Source: Raffaelea ambrosiae
Lineage: Eukaryota; Ascomycota; Sordariomycetes; Ophiostomatales; Ophiostomataceae
Direction: 5' to 3'
Length of the DNA stretch: 64,000 nucleotides
Assembly: GCA_002778195.1 (NCBI GenBank)
Contig: PCDI01000006.1
Span: 1,989,950-2,053,949 of the forward strand
Shown: one piece after another, positions 34,601 to 42,008 of the stretch
How the letters are laid out: each line of letters starts with the position of its first letter
Numbering within the stretch: the stretch's first letter is position 1
Notes under the pieces: generated by a model
Told to the model about the DNA's origin: nothing
Database searches by the model: none
Seen by the model: only the letters and a program-made list of their open reading frames with translations
Position numbers and translations under genes: made by a program

Positions 34601-36648
34601 GCCCCGGCCGTCCCGACCGTTCTGGCCTCCTTTCCGCCGTGCCGTCTGTCCCAGCCGGCTTCTCCAACAGCCCCGTCCCTCTCCGTCCCTCCTGCCAAGC
34701 GGCGCCTCTCATCTCCCGTGCCGGGCCCGTCGTCTCCACTGTCACCCTATGCCCACCGGCACTGCTCGGCGAGATACCACATTGGGTTCCGCAACGGCCC
34801 CGATGCTTTTGGGTTCTGGGGCTCTTCTCGTCTTTTGTCTTTCGATGCGAACTTTTCCTCGCCCATGCCCGTTCCCCTGCATAAACGGCGACCACATCGC
34901 AACAGCATGCCTTCCCCGTCTGCTCGTCCCATGTCCATGCCATATTGCCCTGTGTCCTAGTTGTTCTCGCTCTGTCTCGTCTTTTTGGTCCCCATGCAGC
35001 GGTATGCTCTGCCCTCCATCGCTTACACGACAAGGGCCATCCGGGCATCCTTGTGCGCACGCGACGTACACGCGCGGGCCAGTTGCCTGGATCGAGAATG
35101 GTTCCCGGTCCGTGACGACGATGTGCTACCTTTTTTCTGTCATTCCCGCGACTACGTGCAAAGGCAACATCACATGCAGCAGCTACTTTGCGTAGGGCGT
35201 GAGAGCAGCCGATCCCTGGGAGCAGCGGCCAGGATGCCGTCCCATAGATGGACCCGAAGACAGGGCATGCAGAGGACAAGTACACAGGGTAAGACCACAC
35301 AGGGTGCCACGACGGCGGTGGCACGCGCCCGCTCCAACTGCTGGCCATGGAATCCCTGCCGCCTCTGTTTTCTCGTCTGCCAATAATGCTTCACATAGTC
35401 TCCGTGGGCCATGGGACCAGCACATCCCGCTACATACTCGTAGTGAGTATGTACAAAGTACGAGTCTGCTTGCTTTTGCGCCAGCCCCATCGTACGCCGT
35501 TTGCCCCCCCCTTTTGTTGCGTATTTTTTTTCTTTTTTTCTTTTTGGGCTGACTCGTTTTCTGTCCTCGCTTCCTGAGTCTCCCTTTCGTCTCAGTCTGT
35601 CCGGGGGGGTGGTGGTCTTTGCCTTTTCTTTTTTCTGTCTTTTTGGTGTCAGAGTCCCCCTTCACGGCCCTCCCCGGTCTCTCCGCGTTTTGTCTTGCTG
35701 ACCCAACAAGCCGTGACGTTGCAGCCCCCCCCCCCTTGTTACCTCATCTCGTTGCCATCCACAGACAGACGGCCATGTGCCCTACGAGTATCTTGCATGG
35801 AAGCTTGGACCCCCGTGTATGTTTCCCTGGCTGTTCCCTGGTCCCTGGCTGTTTGGCACGCCTCTTGCCCCCAGTCCTCCCTTTCCGTTTCGCCCTGTCC
35901 AAAGGAGAAGAAGGAGCGTGGTTTTCGCCCTCATCTGCCGGGCAGAGAAAAGTGGTCAGCAAGGCAAGGGATGCTTCCTCGACACGGCCATCCCAGAGAG
36001 AACACGGGCCAACCGCGTCCTATCAGACACCGCCCTTGCATGCTACCAAACAGCATCCGTCTCCTTGTCTTTCTACCATGTAACTACATTCCGCGGGTTC
36101 CATGGCTGCCTGTCCGTGTTTGTTGGCCTCTGCTGCTGTGGCCCTGTTGCCGTGCTGTTGGATGTCAGCCGCAATCTGACAGGAACGGCACATCGTTTTC
36201 CCCCGTCTATCGGGGTGTGTTGTGGTTTTACTGTCCCATTTCTTTTTCAAGTTTTCTTTTTCTTGTAGTTGTGCGTGTGCGCCGTGGCCCATGCAATGAG
36301 TCTGACGAGGACCCCCTCTTGGATTCCCCGTACCTTGCGTTTTGTTTCTCGTCTTGCTCGTCTGCCCGCGCGTTCCAGACTGGCAGCACTTCCCCGTCCT
36401 CGGTCCCGGGGAGTGCGTGTGTGCGTGGCCAGGGAGAAAGCCACAGAGTCCCAACCTGCATGTCGTCTGCACATGCGATGTCTGTGTCGATGTCTGTGTC
36501 GATGTCTGTGTGCGCTGGGCAGTGTGCGTACCTGGTGTCGGTGCATGTCTCTGCCACTGGGGACACTGCCGACGTTGTCTTTGGCCCACCACACCAACAT
36601 AAAGCTCGATACGCCCCCCCAAGCTCGCTTTCCTCTTTCAGCCCCCCC
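31655..36648. other. ~5 kb gene-poor, strand-asymmetric region
   Basis: No frame here has a recognisable domain or convincing splice structure. About 32.9-34.2 kb is purine-rich on the + strand (A/G tracts, a G-run at 34253-34267), while about 34.8-36.6 kb is pyrimidine-rich with C- and T-homopolymers. A GTC repeat lies at 34369-34391 and a six-base GTCGAT/GTCTGT-type repeat near 36480-36510. The upstream exons of the MFS gene should lie at the right end or in the gap. A noncoding transcript is possible but not shown. Confidence 0.5.
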
Positions 36649-37633
36649 NNNNNNNNNNNNNNNNNNNNNNNNNNNNNNNNNNNNNNNNNNNNNNNNNNNN
36701 NNNNNNNNNNNNNNNNNNNNNNNNNNNNNNNNNNNNNNNNNNNNNNNNNNNNNNNNNNNNNNNNNNNNNNNNNNNNNNNNNNNNNNNNNNNNNNNNNNNN
36801 NNNNNNNNNNNNNNNNNNNNNNNNNNNNNNNNNNNNNNNNNNNNNNNNNNNNNNNNNNNNNNNNNNNNNNNNNNNNNNNNNNNNNNNNNNNNNNNNNNNN
36901 NNNNNNNNNNNNNNNNNNNNNNNNNNNNNNNNNNNNNNNNNNNNNNNNNNNNNNNNNNNNNNNNNNNNNNNNNNNNNNNNNNNNNNNNNNNNNNNNNNNN
37001 NNNNNNNNNNNNNNNNNNNNNNNNNNNNNNNNNNNNNNNNNNNNNNNNNNNNNNNNNNNNNNNNNNNNNNNNNNNNNNNNNNNNNNNNNNNNNNNNNNNN
37101 NNNNNNNNNNNNNNNNNNNNNNNNNNNNNNNNNNNNNNNNNNNNNNNNNNNNNNNNNNNNNNNNNNNNNNNNNNNNNNNNNNNNNNNNNNNNNNNNNNNN
37201 NNNNNNNNNNNNNNNNNNNNNNNNNNNNNNNNNNNNNNNNNNNNNNNNNNNNNNNNNNNNNNNNNNNNNNNNNNNNNNNNNNNNNNNNNNNNNNNNNNNN
37301 NNNNNNNNNNNNNNNNNNNNNNNNNNNNNNNNNNNNNNNNNNNNNNNNNNNNNNNNNNNNNNNNNNNNNNNNNNNNNNNNNNNNNNNNNNNNNNNNNNNN
37401 NNNNNNNNNNNNNNNNNNNNNNNNNNNNNNNNNNNNNNNNNNNNNNNNNNNNNNNNNNNNNNNNNNNNNNNNNNNNNNNNNNNNNNNNNNNNNNNNNNNN
37501 NNNNNNNNNNNNNNNNNNNNNNNNNNNNNNNNNNNNNNNNNNNNNNNNNNNNNNNNNNNNNNNNNNNNNNNNNNNNNNNNNNNNNNNNNNNNNNNNNNNN
37601 NNNNNNNNNNNNNNNNNNNNNNNNNNNNNNNNN
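36649..37633. other. Assembly gap (985 Ns)
   Basis: Run of undetermined bases, flanked on the left by C-homopolymers and on the right by a 35-bp tandem array. The gap probably contains more of that array and the 5' exon(s) of the MFS transporter. Confidence 0.99.
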
Positions 37634-37822
37634 GATTTCTTTTCTTTCCTCGTTCGCTACGCTCACTCGATTTCTTTTCTTTCCTCGTTCGCTACGCTCA
37701 CTCGATTTCTTTTCTTTCCTCGTTCGCTTCGCTCACTCGATTTCTTTTCTTTCCTCGTTCGCTTCGCTCACTCGATCTTCCTCTCTCGTTCTTTCTTTCC
37801 TCGCTCGCTACGCTCACCCTCG
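37634..37822 (+). repeat. 35-bp minisatellite in MFS intron, >=5 units, truncated by gap
   Basis: Units begin at 37634, 37669, 37704, 37739 and 37774 (diverged), each with TTTCTTTCCTCGTTCGCT followed by (A/T)CGCTCACTCGA. The array runs directly into a CTAAC branch site and CCCTAG acceptor at 37836, so it is intronic. The same words, in the same sense orientation, make up the NIF3 intron at 14853-14953. Confidence 0.95.
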
Positions 37823-37836
37823 TTCTAACTCCCTAG

Positions 37837-39435
37837 TCCATCATCACCCTCATCTTCTTCGTCCCGTACGTCCTCGCCCAGGTCCCCTCCACCGTCCTCG
37901 TCCGCAAGATCGGCCCCCGCATCTTCATGACCGCCATCACCCTCTTCTGGGGCATCGTCATGATCGGCATGGGCTTCGCCAAGAACTGGACAGACCTCGT
38001 CGGCATGCGCGTCATCCTCGGCACCCTCGAAGCCGGCTTCTTCCCTAGTGCCATCTACCTGCTCAGTACCTGGTACACACGCTGTACGTGTTTGTTTTGT
38101 GGGGGGGTGTTGATGTCCTCCCTTCGTTTACCCCCCCCCCCCCCCCCCCCCCCTTCGGTCGTTTGCTCACCCATGCTTTCACTTTCTGCCCTTTCTTCTT
38201 CGCCGCTGACAAACGTAGATGAACTCGGAAAGAGAAATGCCATCTTCTATCTCCTCGGCTGCGTGGCCGCCGCCTTTTCTGGTATCCTCGCTGCTGGTCT
38301 CATGCAGATGGACGGCACTGCTGGTCTTCTAGGGTCCGTCAAGTCCTCTTTCTGTGTCCTTTCTGTGATTGATTTTTTCACAATCCAGATTTCACTAACT
38401 CTCTTTCTAGGTGGTCTTGGATACTCATTTGGGAGGGTAAATCTATTCTTATATTCCGTTGCGTTGCACTTTGCTGCTGGTTTGCTGTTTCACGACCCCT
38501 TTCCGCCCCGATCTCTAACGAACACCCCCTCCCAGGCATACTCACCTGTATCCTTGCCATTGGCGGCTACTGGACTCTGGTCAACTTTCCCGACAGCACG
38601 CGCAAGAACTGGAGTTTCCTGAACGACCGTGAGCGGGCCTGGGTCGTCGCGCGCGTCAATGCCGACCGCGGTGATGTCCACACGCCGCCCTTCCACCTGG
38701 GCCGCTACCTGCGCGAAGGCCGCGACTGGAAGGTCTGGGCGTTCGCCATGCTCTCCTTCAACACGACGACGGTCACGTACGCCCTCGCCTACTTCATGCC
38801 CATCATCCTCGTCGGCAGCATGGGCTTCACCGTCTTCCAGGCCCAGTGTCTGGCCGCGCCGCCCTACGCCTTTGCCGGCATCGTCATTTATTGCGCCGGC
38901 GCCCTCGGCGACCGCTACCGCGTGCGCGGCCCCTTTGTCGTCTTCAACATGGTCCTGTGCCTCGTCGGGCTGCCCATCCTGGGCTTCCACAAGAACTCCG
39001 GCGTCCGCTACTTTAGCGTCTTCCTGATCACCGCCGGCGCCAACTCCAACATGCCCGCCGTCCTCTCCTACCAGGCCAACAACATCCGCGGCCAGTGGAA
39101 GCGCGCCTTTGCCAGCGCCACCATTGTCGGCTTCAGTGCTCTCGGCGGCATCGCCGGCTCGCTGGTGTTCCGCGCCCAGGACAGCCCCGACTATAAGCCG
39201 GGCATCTATGCCTGTATTGCCACATCTGGGCTGAACCTGATCATTGTCGCCATGCTGAGCCTGGACACGAAGATCCAGAACGGCAAAGCAGACCGTGGCG
39301 AGAAGGAGTTGGAGACATCCGATGTGAGTTGGGGGAAGAAAGAGAAAGAAAAACAATTACCATAAACAAGTACGGCCGAGTGCTAACATCTATTTGCAGG
39401 AACACTATCAACCAGGATTTCGATACACATACTAA
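37837..39435 (+). CDS. MFS transporter, allantoate permease/anion:cation symporter type (5' end missing)
   Basis: Plasma-membrane major-facilitator protein resembling the Dal5/ACS group that imports allantoate, nicotinate, pantothenate and similar acids. Visible exons: 37837-38083, 38219-38333, 38411-38436 (26 bp), 38536-39323, 39400-39435, all joined by consistent phases. The first visible exon enters mid-protein at SIITLIFFVPYVLAQVPSTV, the usual TM2 start, followed by RVILGTLEAGFFPSAIYLLS and WYTRYELGKRNAIFYLLG. The microexon completes the GWSWILIWEG loop before ILTCILAIGGYW. The cytosolic loop and TM7-12 follow, ending PGFRYTY, a family-typical tail on its own last exon. About 90 N-terminal residues should be in the gap. 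Substrate cannot be assigned. Confidence 0.88.
38131..38152 (+). repeat. Poly-C homopolymer in MFS intron
   Basis: About 22 consecutive C residues in the second visible intron of the MFS gene. It is a likely sequencing-length artefact hotspot and does not affect the frame. Confidence 0.9.
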
Positions 39436-39893
39436 GAAGACATGGGGATGGGGTATAAATAGAAGCGCAGAGAGAGAAAAAAAAACTCTATTTTTCGATT
39501 CAAAACGAACAAAGATCCTCTCAAATGAAGAGGATCAGACGACAAAAAACAACACAAATTCTCCCACACAGTGAAATGAGGAAGCAGGCAGCAGCCAAGG
39601 TAAGAATGCTGCCCCGGATTGATATGTCAACTGGGGCGGAGATCATACAGTTGAGAGAAAGCCCACGTCCAAGGGCACACAAACAATCACATCGTCTCTA
39701 TATTATATTAGCATCAGACTTCAAAGTTGCAGTCTCATTATGGGCACTTACAATAATGGCCCGCAGGGCCGAACAAATCGCTGGGATCAAAGGCGGCCGA
39801 GACAGACGTAGAACCCACCGAGACAGCGAGCGGAACAGAGGCCACCCTGGCCGCACGGCGGGTAGCGGACTGCCGGTTCTCGGCACGACGTTG
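39436..39893. other. Convergent 3' region between MFS gene and microexon gene
   Basis: 458 bp between two converging 3' ends, AT-rich from 39470 to 39560. No gene is seen. Confidence 0.5.
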
Positions 39894-41187
39894 CTACGCA
39901 TTTGCTAGCATCTTTGACTGTGCGAGGCGAATGAAGCTATGATTTACTTCTAGGCGGTGTTGGTGGTACTAAGAAAGTAGTCAGCTATAAATCTCAATTA
40001 ACAGCGGTGTTGCACCTGGGCAAGATGCTTACGGCCCGCTGTTCTTCCGCAGACTAGAATAAGATTCATGTTAGCAAACTGGCGCCTCGACACAGGGACA
40101 TCAAATGAGAAATGCAAGCTCACCTGCTGAGAGATGCGGAGGGAGGCAAGTTGGTCTTGCAGCTCCTACAGTGTAGGTATCTCTGTATTAGTACAATGGC
40201 ATTTTCCGATGGTGTTCTGTATTCAGGCTGTGTTTACCTGGATCTGGCTTTCCGTCGCCTGAAAGATATGCTAGCTTGCTATTCTTAGGGTAGGAGAAGG
40301 CGTGCAAGTAAAGTTATCCATTGCAAAATTAGGACACCTACAAAAATCTCGCTTTCGAAGTCCTGACGGAAATGGTCAGCCATGAGTATTTTAACGAGGA
40401 GAATAGGCATTGGAACTGAGAGTAAAGAAAACTAACCTGAACAAGACGACTGAAATACTGTCATGGCATATTATTAGAGAAACGAAGCCACAATAAGTTT
40501 CCATTTGAGGATATTTACGATAAAGTCAGCCTCTATTGTCTGGTTACAGAGAAATGAGTCAATCATATATATATTGTCGAAGTGGAAGCGATGATAATCA
40601 CCCCTGTGTTTTGGACCTGTTGAACCGCATGTATTAGCACACAAAGAAATATGTTCATATACAGAAAAGAAAACATACGGGGGGGGGCATTAGCGACTTT
40701 CAGCGTGCTACACTAGAGCAGGACACAAGAGTGTGATTACCCACCCCTGGTGCAAAGAGTTGTTTTGTCCTGATGTTAGCATATGGATACGCATGATGCG
40801 TCGTCTGTTTGGTAGGATTCTCATGCTGCTTGCATGTCGTAGTCATCATGGCAAACAGGTATAGATACTTACCGAGGCAAAACTTGACAGGAACGTGCTA
40901 GAGGAGCGCAACGGATGCAGCGGAAAAGAAAAAGGCAGCACGTACGCAAATCTCGAAAATGGCTGAAGAGAGAAAGAAAAAAGGAAAGACAAAGAGAAGG
41001 GAATCGCTCTTGGAAGAGAGACAAAATGTACTACTAGTAGAACGGTAGACGCTATGCACCTGGCAAACAATGCCAACAACATGAAGTTCTGTAACAGGAA
41101 GCGACACCCTTGACTGTCGAACCGTAATAGGAAGTGACGTCCTTGACTATTCATTTGTAATATGAAGTTGCGATCTCGATAGTCCAT
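39894..41187 (-). CDS. Coiled-coil protein encoded by an array of microexons
   Basis: Proposed minus-strand gene; I do not recognise the product. Thirteen exons keep one open frame: 41060-41187, 40946-40962, 40873-40897, 40745-40769, 40679-40696, 40602-40616, 40519-40539, 40437-40457, 40342-40362, 40238-40258, 40124-40165, 40033-40053, 39894-39968; 149 residues. The last eight introns are 61-83 bp, nearly all with CTAAC/CTAAT/CTGAC branch sites. Five exons are exactly 21 bp in phase 0 (TIEADFI, YFSRLVQ, DFESEIF, ATESQIQ, SAEEQRA) and one is 42 bp (ELQDQLASLRISQQ), so each codes whole heptads of a predicted coiled coil ending YHQHRLE...ANA. The 3' half (39894-40616) is strong; the first five exons are tentative. 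The first exon has 11-residue repeats (SQGRHFLLR, SQGCRFLLQ). The start ATG overlaps the 2EXR stop (UAAUG), so this may be the 3' part of that gene. Confidence 0.5.
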
Positions 41188-41205
41188 TAATATAAATTTT
41201 TTTCC
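41090..41205 (-). repeat. 33-bp coding-type repeat (11-residue units)
   Basis: Three to four diverged units of 30-33 bp spell (K/N/H/R)F(I/L)L(Q/R/M)...(S)Q/RG(R/C) in one frame (KFILMDYRDR, NFILQMNSQGR, HFLLRFDSQGC, RFLLQ). The array spans the stop/start junction of the 2EXR and microexon frames and is read through only after a -1 shift. Confidence 0.6.
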
Positions 41206-42008
41206 TCAAGCATAGCACAAATTCTCTCTAGTGGCGCGACAGGGACCTCCTCGCTAAGTAGTTTCGAGCCCCTTTCCGTCCCAAAAAAAGTCTTGATGAC
41301 TTCCAGGGATAAATAATTCTCGTTTGCCATTGCCATGCCCAGCCAATTCTCCATCTCATGAAACGTCCGCGTCAAGTTCCTATTGAAGTAGCGGAGCCGA
41401 CGCTTGAAGAGGGCGCCTTTGTCGTTAAAACTAGCAACCCGGCGGTATTGCATCTCGTTGACGTCCTTGTCCAAAAGGCAACCTTCTTTTGCACAGCGGA
41501 CACTCTCTTTCCGATACACAGTCTGGGCAACGTGGCGGGACTCTTTGCAGGCGTCCCATAGACCATTGTCGTCCATGAAATGGGCAGCAGGTTCTCGGCC
41601 GCCCAGTGCACAGTCAAACTTGGCAAAGTAATGGGCACACGATGGCGGCCGAGCAGCGGCCTCCCAAATCATCAGTCTCAGCTCGGCAGGCAATTGGGGA
41701 AAGAGGTGGAAGGATGTTGGTCCGGGCAGTGAAATGGGAGCCTTCCTCGAGGCCACGTTGGAAATCAGCCGAGCGGTCTTGTAGAGTTGATCAGTAGCCA
41801 GGAGAAGATCCGTGGCATCGAAGGAAAGTCGAGTGATGGAATGACAAATCTGGCTGGTCTTTGCAAAAAATGCTAATGTATAGCCGCATGGCTCCGCTTT
41901 TGTTATGATTTGGCAGAGGCTGTCGCTGACTTTGACCAGCTTTGAGTGGATGGACTCGAACTCAATGTCCGCCAGTGCAATCGTCGAGACCGTGGCCGGC
42001 GAGGCCAT
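41187..42008 (-). CDS. 2EXR-domain protein
   Basis: Single-exon frame of 273 residues from ATG 42008. The 2EXR motif is clear at about 101-118 (FHLFPQLPAELRLMIWEAAA), followed by the usual downstream features ARPPSCAHYF and DACKESRHVAQTVY (the CKESR motif). The 100-residue N-terminus is predicted helical. 2EXR proteins are a large, expanded ascomycete family, often in accessory regions, and their molecular role is unknown. The frame stops at 41187-41189, immediately after an A7 run (41197-41203) in AAA-AAT-TTA, while the -1 frame stays open into the microexon gene. A homopolymer error, a pseudogenising indel or programmed frameshifting are all possible. Confidence 0.75.
   Translation of the reverse strand: MASPATVSTIALADIEFESIHSKLVKVSDSLCQIITKAEPCGYTLAFFAKTSQICHSITRLSFDATDLLLATDQLYKTARLISNVASRKAPISLPGPTSFHLFPQLPAELRLMIWEAAARPPSCAHYFAKFDCALGGREPAAHFMDDNGLWDACKESRHVAQTVYRKESVRCAKEGCLLDKDVNEMQYRRVASFNDKGALFKRRLRYFNRNLTRTFHEMENWLGMAMANENYLSLEVIKTFFGTERGSKLLSEEVPVAPLERICAMLEEKNLY

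Noticed and set aside
34560..35348. 262-codon minus frame in the gene-poor block
   Set aside because: No ATG-led conserved segment, no domain, Arg/Gly/Thr-rich low information; not supported as a gene.
35695..37836. Long + strand frames crossing the N gap
   Set aside because: They exist only because Ns contain no stops; flanking residues are low-complexity or repeat-derived.
37634..37836. CRISPR-like array
   Set aside because: Units are directly adjacent with no unique spacers, inside a eukaryotic intron; it is a minisatellite.
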